64,000 nt of DNA, from NCBI GenBank assembly GCA_913058395.1, contig CAJXQI010000002.1, positions 245,666-309,665 on the forward strand, written 5' to 3'. The translations under genes were made by a program, and so were the position numbers. The notes under the pieces are model-generated. The model ran no database searches. It was given only the letters and a program-made list of their open reading frames with translations, and had not been told where the DNA came from. The first letter of the stretch is position 1. Every line of letters begins with the position of its first letter. This DNA is from an uncultured Colwellia sp. (lineage in GTDB: Bacteria; Pseudomonadota; Gammaproteobacteria; Enterobacterales; Alteromonadaceae). Positions 27,646-36,771 of the stretch are shown in pieces.

Positions 27646-28743
27646 TTATTGAATAGGTGGAAATTTAATATGGTCAGATAAATGTCCAACCGAGCTAACA
27701 AAATAGTACGACAAGTTCCAATGCATTAAACTTTTATAATTATTATATGCAAGGTAAGCACGGCCTTTTTCACCATCAGGAAAAACTAACGCCGCCTTAA
27801 TATCGACATTTGGTAAGTTCGTGCCATCAGTGCGACGAATACCCAATGCTTGCCATTGCGCTAACGTTTTTTCAGTTTTAGCCCAAGCCTTTAACCAGTT
27901 TTTTCGACCACCCGTATTTTGAGGGATAGCAAATACATTATCAAAGTTGCTTGGCAGCTTAACTTGGCGACCCCAAGTAAGATCGTCGTTCCAACCTTCT
28001 TTTTTCAAGTAATTAGCCATTGATGAAAACACATCAGCTTGGTTAGCCCAAATATCTTTTTTACCGTCACCATCACCGTCAACGGCGTAGCCAACAAATG
28101 ACGTAGGCATAAACTGATTTTGCCCCATCGCACCGGCCCATGAACCTTTCATGTTTGCGATATCAATATGGCCTTCTTGTAAAATTTTCAGTGCCGCCCA
28201 TAATTGCTTTTTGAAAAACACTTCTCGGCGCCCTTCGTAAGCTAATGTTGATAAAGCAGAGATAACATTATAGTTGCCCATAATTTTACCAAAGTTTGTT
28301 TCTAAGCCCCATAACGCAACAATAAAGCGTGCTTGTACGCCATATTCAGCCGCAACTTTCGTTAACAGTACTTGGTGCTTTTTATACATAGCGCGCGCAC
28401 GTTTTATTTTCCAATCTGGCAGGCGTTTTGGCAAATACGTATCCAGGGTTTCAACTTTTTCTGGTTGATTACGGTCGGCTTTTACTGCTCGCTTATGAAA
28501 TACAACCTTAGCAAATGATTCATCAATTAAGGTTTGTTCAAAACCCTTAGCCAGTGCCTCTTGCTTTAATTGAGCAATATATTCATCAAAACTTGGTTTT
28601 ACTTGCTTGGCTGATTTAGTCGACTTAGCCACTGCTGAGGTTTTACTTTGTGGATCAGCGAAGGCATTAGCAAATGCCGGCATTGAAGATAAAGCGATAC
28701 AAAGTGATAACGAAAGCGATTTAACGAGTGTGCGTTGCTTCAT
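27646..28743 (-). CDS. Lytic murein transglycosylase (MltB family)
   Basis: A secreted enzyme that cleaves the glycan strands of peptidoglycan with formation of 1,6-anhydromuramic ends (family knowledge). It has 365 residues. An N-terminal signal peptide (LSLSLCIALSSMPAFA) leads into an SLT_2 domain: the catalytic glutamate in ALWGLETNFGKIMGNY, ALSTLAYEGRR, then SWAGAMGQNQFMPTSF and AVDGDGDGKKDIW. It has no lipobox and no C-terminal peptidoglycan-binding domain, unlike some paralogues, so it is probably periplasmic. It begins 3 bases after ycgL and is likely cotranscribed. Confidence 0.92.
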   Translation of the reverse strand: MKQRTLVKSLSLSLCIALSSMPAFANAFADPQSKTSAVAKSTKSAKQVKPSFDEYIAQLKQEALAKGFEQTLIDESFAKVVFHKRAVKADRNQPEKVETLDTYLPKRLPDWKIKRARAMYKKHQVLLTKVAAEYGVQARFIVALWGLETNFGKIMGNYNVISALSTLAYEGRREVFFKKQLWAALKILQEGHIDIANMKGSWAGAMGQNQFMPTSFVGYAVDGDGDGKKDIWANQADVFSSMANYLKKEGWNDDLTWGRQVKLPSNFDNVFAIPQNTGGRKNWLKAWAKTEKTLAQWQALGIRRTDGTNLPNVDIKAALVFPDGEKGRAYLAYNNYKSLMHWNLSYYFVSSVGHLSDHIKFPPIQ

Positions 28744-28746
28744 GAA

Positions 28747-29052
28747 CTATTCCTCGCCCTGGCTGCTTATTTCGCTGCTGTCATTTTTCATTTCAGCTTT
28801 ATGCGCTTTTAGCATGTCATCTTCTTTTGGTGTCAGTTGCAAGTAATAGCCCTGCAGACTTAAGTTTTCTTTCACTTTATCAAGCTCAGCAAAGCCTAAC
28901 TTAGTTTTAGTCGCTAAATTAATTACGGTGACTAACGTTGGCGTACCAAACATTTTCATTAACGCTTCGGGTACGGCGGAAAAATCATCTCTTTTATTAA
29001 CAAAAAGATAGGTTTGTGCTTTTTTAGCACTTTTATAAACACTACACAGCAT
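28747..29052 (-). CDS. ycgL: YcgL domain protein
   Basis: A 101-residue protein of the YcgL family. It starts MLCSVYKSAKKAQTYLFV and shows the conserved FG-P-TLVTVINL and LQGYYLQLTPKEDDML blocks. The C-terminal tail is polar and variable. It is the first of three closely spaced minus-strand genes (ycgL, transglycosylase, ycgN), 220 bases downstream of rnd. Function unknown; the association with rnd is conserved in relatives. Confidence 0.9.
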   Translation of the reverse strand: MLCSVYKSAKKAQTYLFVNKRDDFSAVPEALMKMFGTPTLVTVINLATKTKLGFAELDKVKENLSLQGYYLQLTPKEDDMLKAHKAEMKNDSSEISSQGEE

Positions 29053-29272
29053 AATGGAGACCTATGATTAAAGTGGTTTAGGGGAATTATTAATAGTAAT
29101 AATATTTTTAAAAAACGTCTGCTTAACGCTATCACATCAATACGACAACATCTCAATAGTTATGTAACATTTTACACGCCATAACTATTGATTAGTTAAT
29201 GCGACAATTTCTTTAAGCCATTTGTTCTTTAAGCGCTGAGATATTTAAACACTCAGTCATTAAAACGCTAGT

Positions 29273-30424
29273 TTATTTGAAATCGTTCTCAACAAAAGCC
29301 AGTAACTTATCGCCCAGTAATGGCTTACGCCACCCCTGCATAATATCGACTAAATGAACGTTATTTTCCGCGCCATTAAGTTTAAAATACCATGAGAGAA
29401 ACTGATTAATTTGCTTTTTAGAGGCTAAGTTTTCAATTAACAACTCAGTTTCAGTACCAATTAGGGCAATAAAGCTTTTAACTTTTTTAAAGTTTTGCTT
29501 ATAACCTGGATATTCATCAAGTCTAATTATTTGCGCCGGCAATTCAGCATTAGCTTGCTGTTCAGCTTGCTTTAACACAAAGAGCATTGCTCTGCCTTTA
29601 TGCCTAATATCTAGCTGTTCAACACCTTCAATACGCGCCATAGCACCGACATTATCAGGGTTGTGTTGCGCCAAGGCCATTAAGGTATGATCTTTAGCAA
29701 TAAAACCAATAGGACGATCTTTTTGCTTAGCTTGCTGATAACGCCAAGTGGCTAGTTGTTGTAATCGATAAAGTTGTTGTGGATTTAAACGCCACGCCAT
29801 CTTTATATTTTTATACATTTGCGATTCATCAATAGCAGTGAATTTTCGTTCAATCATCAATTCACTTTCTTGCTGCGCTGCCGCTAACCAACCTGACTGC
29901 TCAATTTCAGCCATTAACTTTGGTAAGATGTTAAATAGGTGCTCAACATCGGCTTGAGCATATTCAAGCTGTTTTTCAGTTAATGGTCTTTTCATCCAAT
30001 CGGTACGTGACTCAGACTTGTCTAATTCAATACCGGTGTAATGCGCTATCATTGCGGCGTAGCCCAATGACAAACCATGGCCTAAAAACGCCATGATGAT
30101 TTGGCTATCAATTAAATTAACTGGACGACAATTACCAGCCGTTAGAAAAACTTCTAAATCTTCTGAACAAGCATGCAATACTTTGACAATATTTGGGTTT
30201 TCCATTAACTGCCAAAACGGTGTTAAATCAGACAATGCTACCGGGTCTATTAAAGCCAGTGTTTTACCATCATTTATCTGAATAAGACCTAACTTGGGAT
30301 AAAGCGTACGTGTGCGAACAAACTCGGTATCAATCGCGAGAAGTTCGGCTTGCGCATACGATTGGCAAATTAGGTCTAATTGTTGAGCGTCTTCGACATA
30401 GATTTTTTCAAGAACTGCTTGCAC
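29273..30424 (-). CDS. rnd: Ribonuclease D
   Basis: 3'-5' exoribonuclease of the DEDDy family acting in tRNA 3' maturation (family knowledge). It has 383 residues (E. coli 375). The exonuclease core shows DTEFVRTRTLYP (D and E ligands, near residue 33), LHACSEDLEVF and YAQADVEHLF with the tyrosine form of motif III. HRDC helical domains follow (about 210-290 and 300-370). The start ATG is 30424. ycgL follows downstream. Confidence 0.95.
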   Translation of the reverse strand: MQAVLEKIYVEDAQQLDLICQSYAQAELLAIDTEFVRTRTLYPKLGLIQINDGKTLALIDPVALSDLTPFWQLMENPNIVKVLHACSEDLEVFLTAGNCRPVNLIDSQIIMAFLGHGLSLGYAAMIAHYTGIELDKSESRTDWMKRPLTEKQLEYAQADVEHLFNILPKLMAEIEQSGWLAAAQQESELMIERKFTAIDESQMYKNIKMAWRLNPQQLYRLQQLATWRYQQAKQKDRPIGFIAKDHTLMALAQHNPDNVGAMARIEGVEQLDIRHKGRAMLFVLKQAEQQANAELPAQIIRLDEYPGYKQNFKKVKSFIALIGTETELLIENLASKKQINQFLSWYFKLNGAENNVHLVDIMQGWRKPLLGDKLLAFVENDFK

Positions 30425-30556
30425 TTAATATCCTATTTAAGCTGTATACCCGAGCTTTATATGGCTGTTATAACGAAAGGCTAAAGCGAGTATTGTAAAT
30501 CGCGATAACTTATTTATCGTTACAATATCGTATTTACTAGTATTTGCCAAAACGAA

Positions 30557-30606
30557 AAATGACAGAGTTAAAGGAAAGTATAAATAGCTCCAATAATCTG
30601 TCATTT
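30557..30606 (-). terminator. Possible terminator after rluB
   Basis: AAATGACAGA pairs with TCTGTCATTT (10 bp) around a 30-base loop and the minus strand ends with TTTTT. The loop is long for an intrinsic terminator. Confidence 0.45.
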
Positions 30607-30611
30607 AAATT

Positions 30612-31481
30612 TTACTTTTTAGTAGGCTTACGTCGCGTAGCTTGCTGGCTGCGATGTTGATGCTTTTTCACTGAACGACGAATTCTGCGACTTTTTGCAT
30701 TATCCATCGCTTTTTCGTCAACTTTTACCTTACTTTGGGTTTCAGGTGCTAAATCAACTAGCTTTCTGTAATAGTTTACATCGTTTAAGCCTAGTTCGGT
30801 CCAACCACCTAAAGGTAATTGACGTTTCATTTCTAAGTCACCGTAACGAACACGAATCAAGCGACTCACTTGTACGTCTTGGCTTTCCCATAAACGACGA
30901 ACTTCACGGTTACGTCCTTCAGAAAGTACCACATGGAACCAATGGTTACGACCTTCACCACCACGGTAAGTTATTTTCTGAAATTTCGCAGGGCCATCTT
31001 CTAACTTCACGCCATGACGTAAGGTTTGTAGCATGGCTTCGTTTACTTCACCAAAAACACGTACTGCGTATTCACGCTCAACTTGTTTAGACGGATGCAT
31101 TAAGCGACTAGCTAATTCGCCATCAGTGGTGAAAAGTAACATACCTGAAGTATTGATATCTAAACGACCAACAGCAACCCAACGGCTACCCTCAAGTTTA
31201 GGTAATCGATCAAATACTGTTGGACGGCCTTCTGGGTCTTTACGTGTACACATTTCACCTTCAGGCTTGTTGTACATCAGTACACGACACAAGTCTTCTT
31301 CTAAAGGTTTAAGTTTTACTTGATGGCCATCAACTCGAATAAGTTCAGTACCTTCAACACGGTCACCTAAGTAGGCAGTTTTGCCTTCAACACTGACACG
31401 GCCAGCGCTAATATAAGTTTCCATTTCGCGGCGTGAACCTGCGCCTGCGCGCGCTAATACTTTTTGTAATTTTTCAGACAT
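30612..31481 (-). CDS. rluB: 23S rRNA pseudouridine(2605) synthase RluB
   Basis: Makes pseudouridine 2605 in 23S rRNA (family knowledge). It has 289 residues (E. coli 291). An S4 RNA-binding domain ([20 protein letters not shown]) precedes the catalytic domain, where [19 protein letters not shown] near residue 102 carries the active aspartate. [12 protein letters not shown] is the second signature. The C-terminal 40 residues are highly basic, as in RluB rather than RsuA. It follows scpB after 141 bases; scpAB-rluB is a widespread order. Confidence 0.95.
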   Translation of the reverse strand: MSEKLQKVLARAGAGSRREMETYISAGRVSVEGKTAYLGDRVEGTELIRVDGHQVKLKPLEEDLCRVLMYNKPEGEMCTRKDPEGRPTVFDRLPKLEGSRWVAVGRLDINTSGMLLFTTDGELASRLMHPSKQVEREYAVRVFGEVNEAMLQTLRHGVKLEDGPAKFQKITYRGGEGRNHWFHVVLSEGRNREVRRLWESQDVQVSRLIRVRYGDLEMKRQLPLGGWTELGLNDVNYYRKLVDLAPETQSKVKVDEKAMDNAKSRRIRRSVKKHQHRSQQATRRKPTKK

Positions 31482-31622
31482 GTGTCTTAACTCTCTTACG
31501 TCAGTAACTTGATGAAAATATTGCTATGCAACTAACTTTCACTACGTCTCTGTCTCTTTAAGTGTAAGGGGAATATTGTCCCTTGCGTTTAACTCAGCTT
31601 AAATTTAGCTAAGCTTTAAAAT

Positions 31623-32198
31623 TTATACTTTACTCGGTTCGCCGGTTAACTCTGCCATTGGCACAAGTTCAGGCAATTGCTCGAGTGAGGTCAACGAGAA
31701 GTAATCCAAAAATTCTTGGGTACTTGCGTATAACACCGGTCGACCTGGCACTTCCTTATGTCCAACCGTTTTAATCCATGCTCTTTCAGTCAATGTCTTT
31801 ATTATATGACTACTGACGGCAACTCCGCGAATATCTTCTATTTCACTACGCGTTATCGGTTGTTTATAGGCAATTAACGCCAATGTTTCCAATATAGCTC
31901 GTGAATACTTTGGCGCTTTTTCTTTATAGAGGTGCGCTAAGTCTTCACTCAATTCTGTTGGTGTTTGAAATCGATAACCTGATGCGACTTTATTAAGTTC
32001 AACACCACGACCTTTATAATGGGCTTGAATGGCAAGAATTATATCACGAATTTTAAGATTACTAACACGATATTCTATTAAAAAATCACGTTTAAGCGAC
32101 TGCACCGATAACGGTTTATCAGCAACAAACAAAGCCGCTTCAACCAAGCGTTGTAGTTTATCATCATCGATATCTTTAAAGCGTATTCTGTCGTTCAT
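31623..32198 (-). CDS. scpB: Segregation and condensation protein B
   Basis: Winged-helix partner of ScpA in the SMC-ScpAB condensin complex (family knowledge). It has 191 residues with two winged-helix domains. VEAALFVADKPLSVQSLKRD, YSRAILETLALIAYKQPITR and DIRGVAVSSHIIKTLTER are typical, and the C-terminus is short. It follows scpA by 50 bases. No smc gene is visible in this window. Confidence 0.93.
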   Translation of the reverse strand: MNDRIRFKDIDDDKLQRLVEAALFVADKPLSVQSLKRDFLIEYRVSNLKIRDIILAIQAHYKGRGVELNKVASGYRFQTPTELSEDLAHLYKEKAPKYSRAILETLALIAYKQPITRSEIEDIRGVAVSSHIIKTLTERAWIKTVGHKEVPGRPVLYASTQEFLDYFSLTSLEQLPELVPMAELTGEPSKV

Positions 32199-32248
32199 AT
32201 TTCTCGGTACTGTATTTGGAAAATATTAAAACTTAAGAGTTTAGGAAC

Positions 32249-33118
32249 TTACTCTGCAAGTTTAGGTAAACAAACCCGTAAGCGCCCATAAACCTCAGTT
32301 TGTAGGCAATCAATTAACGATTCTTTTATTAATTCTAATATCGCTAAAAAGGTTACCACGACACCATTTCGACCTTCTTCAAGAGTAAATAAGTCACTAA
32401 AATCAACATAACACTTTTTATCACCGGCACTTTTAAGCGTTGATAATATGTAAGCCATACGCTCTCTGGTTGATAACGACTCTTTTTGAATATGGTGATG
32501 TTCAAAAGCTTGTGTTCGTTTGATCACTCCTTGTAAAGCCGCAACTAACTCCTGCAAATCAACATTAGTGTTTTCAATGTGGGGGACAAAATTGTCAGCT
32601 AGTTCCACTTGAGCCATAAAATTATCTCGGCCTAAGCGTGGCAACTCATCAATATTTTCTGCTGCCTGCTTAATTACTTCGTATTCTTGTAATTTTCGTA
32701 CTAACTCAGCACGAGGATCGCCCTCTTCCTCTTCTACCGCTTGCTTTGGTAGTAACAACCGAGATTTAATCTCAGCTAAAATCGACGCCATTACTAAATA
32801 TTCAGCCGCTAATTCCAGCTTAATGTCTTTCATTAGCTCAACATATGCCATGTATTGCGTGGTAATTGGTGCGATGGGTAAGTCTAAAATATCGAATTTT
32901 TGCTTGCGAATTAAATACAACAATAAATCAAGCGGCCCTTCGAACATCTCCAGAATAACTTCTAGAGCATCAGGCGGAATAAATAAGTCTTGTGGTTTAT
33001 CAACAATGGCTTCGCCACGCAGAAAAGCAAAAGGCAGCACTTGTTGCAGCATAACGCCTGACGCTTTCGTACCATCAAGAACGGCGTTTTCCAATGTTGA
33101 TTCAGTAGTATCTGACAT
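32249..33118 (-). CDS. scpA: Segregation and condensation protein A
   Basis: Kleisin that bridges SMC heads (family knowledge). It has 289 residues with an N-terminal extension of about 55 residues before the conserved VILEMFEGPLDLLLYLIRKQ, then DILDLPIAPITTQYM and YLVMASILAEIKSRLLLP. The C-terminal winged helix (VVTFLAILELIKESLIDCLQ) binds the SMC cap. It lies 23 bases after yciO and 50 before scpB. The extension is longer than in many kleisins; a later start at an internal methionine (MLQQVLPFAF) is possible. Confidence 0.93.
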   Translation of the reverse strand: MSDTTESTLENAVLDGTKASGVMLQQVLPFAFLRGEAIVDKPQDLFIPPDALEVILEMFEGPLDLLLYLIRKQKFDILDLPIAPITTQYMAYVELMKDIKLELAAEYLVMASILAEIKSRLLLPKQAVEEEEGDPRAELVRKLQEYEVIKQAAENIDELPRLGRDNFMAQVELADNFVPHIENTNVDLQELVAALQGVIKRTQAFEHHHIQKESLSTRERMAYILSTLKSAGDKKCYVDFSDLFTLEEGRNGVVVTFLAILELIKESLIDCLQTEVYGRLRVCLPKLAE

Positions 33119-33141
33119 TAATTTTCGACTATTTTAACGAC

Positions 33142-33762
33142 TTATTGAAACGGCGTTGGATCGCCTTCACCAACACGAATAATTTCAACGTCATCGTTTG
33201 AAAAGTCGATAACCGTTGTTGGATGCTCACCTAAATGGCCGCCGTTGATGATTAAGTCAACTTGATGCTCTAAAATATCGCGAATATGCTCAGGGTCAAA
33301 TTCAGCAGTACTTTCACCTGGCATGATAAGCGTTGTTGACATGATCGGCTCGCCTAACTCTTCCAGCAAGGCTTGCGCAATGGCATTATCAGGCACACGA
33401 ATACCAATGGTTTTACGTTTTGGATTCAGCAGTCTTTTTGGCACTTCCTTTGAGCCTTTAAAAATAAAGGTGTAAGGACCAGGCGTGTTATTTTTCAATA
33501 ATCGAAAAGCACTGTTATCAACACGGGTGTATTCAGACAATTCAGACAAATCACAGCACATCAGGGTAAAGTTATGCTCTTTATCTATGTCCCTAATTTT
33601 ACAAACACGCTCTAAGGCTTTTTTGTCACCAATGTGACAACCTAAGGCATAACCAGAATCGGTTGGATAAACAATAACGCCACCTTGGCTAATGATAGCG
33701 GCAGCTTGCTTCATTAATCGACCTTGTGGATTATCAGGGTGTACATAAAAAAACTGACTCAT
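33142..33762 (-). CDS. yciO: YciO/Sua5-type threonylcarbamoyl-AMP synthase-like protein
   Basis: YrdC-like fold protein of 206 residues, the same length as E. coli YciO. The family core is present: GGVIVYPTDSGYALGCHIGD, KKALERVCKIRDID, PGPYTFIFKGSKEVPKRLL and IGIRVPDNAIAQALLE. Sua5/YrdC makes the threonylcarbamoyl-AMP intermediate for tRNA t6A; the role of YciO itself is less clear (family knowledge). It lies between rnm and scpA on the same strand, an order shared with E. coli up to the trp divergence, which favours YciO rather than TsaC. Confidence 0.93.
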   Translation of the reverse strand: MSQFFYVHPDNPQGRLMKQAAAIISQGGVIVYPTDSGYALGCHIGDKKALERVCKIRDIDKEHNFTLMCCDLSELSEYTRVDNSAFRLLKNNTPGPYTFIFKGSKEVPKRLLNPKRKTIGIRVPDNAIAQALLEELGEPIMSTTLIMPGESTAEFDPEHIRDILEHQVDLIINGGHLGEHPTTVIDFSNDDVEIIRVGEGDPTPFQ

Positions 33763-33809
33763 GATGAGCTCCGATTAATAACTAAAATTATTGACTGGGT
33801 AGTAATTTC

Positions 33810-34682
33810 TTACCATATTTGCCAAATAGGCTTGGCATGCTCAGGCATTCTTAAATTACGACCTAAATCACTCCAACGACTTGGCTGATGAAAGTCAGAC
33901 CCCATCGATGCATGTAAATCATATTCTAAACAAAAGCTTAGCATTAATTTTCGTTGTGCGTCGTTCATTTGTGGTAAAACCACTTCTAAACCGTCGCCTG
34001 CAACCGCCTTAAAATGGACAATCAAACGACGTAACCACTTAGTTGATAAATCATATCGAATAGGATGTGCCATCACTGCTACACCGCCCGCAGCATGAAT
34101 GATAGCCACGGCTTCTTCAATGCTACACCAATTCGGTTTTACATAAGCTCGGCTACCTTTGCCAATATATTTGTCAAAGGCCGCCTGCATTTTACTCACC
34201 GCACCTTGTTGCAACAATACTCTGGCAAAATGTGCACGAGTAATTGAACCTGCACCTGCTAACGCTTTTGCTTGCTGATAAACATCAGGAAAACCGCATT
34301 TGGTTAATTTTTCGCCCATGGTAATTGCACGAGTTTCTCGGCGCTGTTGTTGTTGTGCAATCAATGACAACAATGCTTCATTGTTTGGGTCTATATTCAA
34401 GCCGACAATGTGAATTTCAAAGCCTTGCCATTCGGTTGATATTTCAATGCCATCAATTAATGTTAATGGAATATTTTTGTCTAAAATAGTTTGTTTTGCA
34501 CTATCAAGACCCGATACCGTATCGTGATCAGTGATGGCTAAAACATCAATTTGAAAGTTAACCGCCCGTTCTATTAGCTCTTGCGGCGTCAGTGCACCAT
34601 CAGAGCAATTAGTATGGCTATGTAAATCAACCCGTAAGTTTGATAAATCTTTATCATTTTGAAAATCAGTGGTTGACAACAT
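33810..34682 (-). CDS. rnm: PHP-domain 5'-3' exoribonuclease RNase AM
   Basis: Known in E. coli as YciV/RNase AM, which removes 5' nucleotides from RNAs including rRNA precursors and acts on 3',5'-bisphosphonucleosides (family knowledge). It has 290 residues. The PHP metal motifs are VDLHSHTNCSDGAL near residue 18, ITDHDTVSGL, GIEIST, VAVMAHPIRY and GSDFHQP. The gene is divergent from the trp operon, and its 5' region (34683-34783) is shared with the trp promoter, as in E. coli. Confidence 0.94.
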   Translation of the reverse strand: MLSTTDFQNDKDLSNLRVDLHSHTNCSDGALTPQELIERAVNFQIDVLAITDHDTVSGLDSAKQTILDKNIPLTLIDGIEISTEWQGFEIHIVGLNIDPNNEALLSLIAQQQQRRETRAITMGEKLTKCGFPDVYQQAKALAGAGSITRAHFARVLLQQGAVSKMQAAFDKYIGKGSRAYVKPNWCSIEEAVAIIHAAGGVAVMAHPIRYDLSTKWLRRLIVHFKAVAGDGLEVVLPQMNDAQRKLMLSFCLEYDLHASMGSDFHQPSRWSDLGRNLRMPEHAKPIWQIW

Positions 34683-34783
34683 AACTGTGATCGGTTCTTC
34701 TATAGGGACTTAAATGCCTTAAGCACTATCAAGTCGCTTATTTGGCAAGTGAATAAATCAATTTTACTGAGATAAAACAGATA

Positions 34784-34840
34784 ATGATACAAGTAAAACA
34801 AACTATTTCTTTGATTTGGTGGTGGCATAACTCTACATAA
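34784..34840 (+). CDS. trpL: trp operon leader peptide with three consecutive Trp
   Basis: An 18-codon frame encodes MIQVKQTISLIWWWHNST, with tryptophans at residues 12-14. GAG lies about 11 bases upstream of the ATG. The stop is 35 bases ahead of an intrinsic terminator, the layout needed for ribosome-stalling attenuation. The frame is too short for routine gene finding, but position, WWW codons and the alternative RNA pairing described in the next entry support it strongly. Confidence 0.9.
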   Translation: MIQVKQTISLIWWWHNST

Positions 34841-34905
34841 GTGGGTTGTGATGTTTACTTGTAAGTAAAAATTCCGAAAACCCGCACTTTATTGCGGGTT
34901 TTTTG
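34825..34905 (+). promoter_or_regulatory. trp transcription attenuator
   Basis: Four pairing segments can be traced. Segment 1 (CATAACTCTAC, 34826-34837, over the leader end) pairs with segment 2 (GTGGGTTGTG, 34841-34850). Segment 2 GTGGGTT alternatively pairs with segment 3 AACCCGC (about 34879-34885), the antiterminator. Segment 3 with segment 4 (ACCCGCA/TGCGGGT around CTTTAT), followed by TTTTTT, is the terminator. Ribosomes stalled at WWW cover segment 1 and favour 2:3, allowing transcription of trpE. Confidence 0.87.
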
Positions 34906-34961
34906 CTTTTAGCAAACTGATAAATAACTAATTTTTCAGTTATAAATTTTAGAGATTAACT

Positions 34962-35024
34962 ATGTTACGAATTAAAGTTAAACGTTGGTTTTTGTGGTGG
35001 CTTTTGCCTATTTACGCTGGATGA
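34962..35024 (+). CDS. Second Trp-rich short ORF before trpE
   Basis: A 20-codon frame, MLRIKVKRWFLWWLLPIYAG, lies between the attenuator and trpE, with tryptophans at 9, 12 and 13. AGAGATTAACT precedes the ATG. It ends 34 bases before the trpE start. No terminator hairpin follows it, so it would not act by the same attenuation. The basic N-terminus and hydrophobic centre could also make it a small membrane peptide. Existence as a translated ORF is inferred from the start context and Trp content. Confidence 0.55.
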   Translation: MLRIKVKRWFLWWLLPIYAG

Positions 35025-35058
35025 CCGTATTTAAAACTATTTAGGAATACCAATAAAA

Positions 35059-36771
35059 ATGAACAAGAATAATCAACAATTTGATAGTACTGGTAGTAAT
35101 GCTAGTAGTTATGCCGGTAATAATACCGAAAACCGCCTGCAATTAGGCACGGTTACTAGCTTCACTGAACACTTAAGTTACCAAAGCGATCCACTTGCTG
35201 TTTTTCACACTTTATGTGGTGATGAAAGTGGTAATTTAAAAGCAAACACCCTTTTGCTTGAATCGGCGGAAATCGATAAAAAGCACCAACTGAAAAGTCT
35301 ATTACTCGCTGATACTGCCGTAAAAATTGTTTGTCATGGCAATAACGTATCGTTTACTGCCCTCAGTAAAAATGGCGAAAATGCCCTAGCTTTTGCCAAA
35401 CAAATACTAGTAGCCCATGCCGATATTACTGAAACTGTAGATAGTCATGCTTTTACCGCGACTTTTTTGACTACGCCAGAAGAACTAGATGAGCGCTCTC
35501 GACTACTTGCCGTCAACCCATTTCAAAGCTTACGCCTTTTTCAACAGTTAACTAATTTAACTGACCACCCTTTCGCGGTATTTTTAGGTGGTGCCTTTGC
35601 CTTTGATATGATGGCAGTTAGTGAACAGCTACCCAATGTTGCTGATAGTGAAAACACCTGTCCTGATTTTGTATTTTATCTTGCTGAAACCTTGATTGTT
35701 ATTGACCACGAAAAACAATCAAGCGAAGTTATTGCTAACCTATTCTCTGGTCAACACTATGAAGAGGCAAAGGTAGCACTGACAAATAAAGTTGCCGCAA
35801 TTAAAGCTACACTTGCAAACAGCGTTACCGCAACACTGTCATTAAAAGCTTCAACAACGTCAAATCAAAACACAACTGACAGCAGCTTAACGTGTGATAT
35901 TGATGACCAAGCGTTTTGCCAAATCGTCAATAATTTAAAAGAGAACATTTTAGCTGGTGATATTTTCCAAGTCGTGCCTTCTCGCACCTTTAGCTTGCCG
36001 TGCTCTAATACTCTTAATGCTTATAAAGCATTAAAACGTCGTAACCCAAGTCCTTACATGTTTTATCTACAAGACAGCGACTTTTGTATGTTTGGCGCAT
36101 CACCAGAATCTGCCTTAAAGTATCAGCAAAGTAATCGACAGGTAGAAATTTACCCAATCGCTGGTACCCGTCCTCGTGGTTTTAACCCTGACGGAAGTTT
36201 ATCACCAGACTTAGATAGCCGAATAGAGCTTGATTTACGCCTAGATAAAAAAGAATTAGCTGAGCATATTATGCTAGTTGATTTAGCGCGCAACGATATT
36301 GCCAGAGTAAGCCAACCGGGGACTCGTCACGTTGCCGATTTACTTAAAGTTGACCGTTACTCGCACGTTATGCACCTTGTTTCTCGTGTGTGCGGCACGT
36401 TAGAAACAGAACTAGATGCATTGCACGCCTATCAAGCCTGTATGAATATGGGCACCCTTTCTGGCGCGCCAAAAGTAAAAGCAACCTCGCTCATTCGACA
36501 AGTTGAAGGTAAACGCCGTGGCAGCTATGGCGGCGCAGTGGGTTATTTAACAGGTGATGGCGATATGGACACTTGTATTGTTATTCGTTCTGCCTTTGTT
36601 AAAAACAACATTGCGCAAGTTCAAGCCGGTGCCGGTGTGGTATTTGATTCTGACCCGCAATCTGAAGCCAATGAAACCAGACAAAAAGCCCAAGCGGTGA
36701 TCAGTGCGGTTATTGAAGCTGAAAATAAAGAATTAATTATTAGCGGCGGCAACAAAGAGGTTCAATCATGA
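35059..36771 (+). CDS. trpE: Anthranilate synthase component I
   Basis: Converts chorismate and ammonia to anthranilate; feedback-inhibited by tryptophan (family knowledge). It has 570 residues (E. coli 520), the extra length being an N-terminal extension rich in N and S and a Ser/Thr-rich stretch near residue 265. The tryptophan-binding LLLESAEIDKKHQLKSLLL is at about 55-75. Catalytic motifs LAGDIFQVVPSRTF, PIAGTRPRG, DLARND and LSGAPKVKA are present. AGGAATACC precedes the ATG. It overlaps trpG by four bases (ATGA). Confidence 0.97.
   Translation: MNKNNQQFDSTGSNASSYAGNNTENRLQLGTVTSFTEHLSYQSDPLAVFHTLCGDESGNLKANTLLLESAEIDKKHQLKSLLLADTAVKIVCHGNNVSFTALSKNGENALAFAKQILVAHADITETVDSHAFTATFLTTPEELDERSRLLAVNPFQSLRLFQQLTNLTDHPFAVFLGGAFAFDMMAVSEQLPNVADSENTCPDFVFYLAETLIVIDHEKQSSEVIANLFSGQHYEEAKVALTNKVAAIKATLANSVTATLSLKASTTSNQNTTDSSLTCDIDDQAFCQIVNNLKENILAGDIFQVVPSRTFSLPCSNTLNAYKALKRRNPSPYMFYLQDSDFCMFGASPESALKYQQSNRQVEIYPIAGTRPRGFNPDGSLSPDLDSRIELDLRLDKKELAEHIMLVDLARNDIARVSQPGTRHVADLLKVDRYSHVMHLVSRVCGTLETELDALHAYQACMNMGTLSGAPKVKATSLIRQVEGKRRGSYGGAVGYLTGDGDMDTCIVIRSAFVKNNIAQVQAGAGVVFDSDPQSEANETRQKAQAVISAVIEAENKELIISGGNKEVQS

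Noticed and set aside
29155..29189. AATAGTTATG/CATAACTATT inverted repeat after rnd as terminator
   Set aside because: AT-rich stem, 15-base loop and no T run on the minus strand; too weak to call.
30449..30470. TATACCCGAGC-like text resembling the end of the 265-bp element
   Set aside because: Only the first seven or eight bases agree, and no partner end is nearby.
34742..34770. TTGGCA-17-TACTGA as trp promoter
   Set aside because: It would start transcription about seven bases before the leader ATG, too close for a ribosome site; the real promoter is probably further upstream, but I could not fix it.
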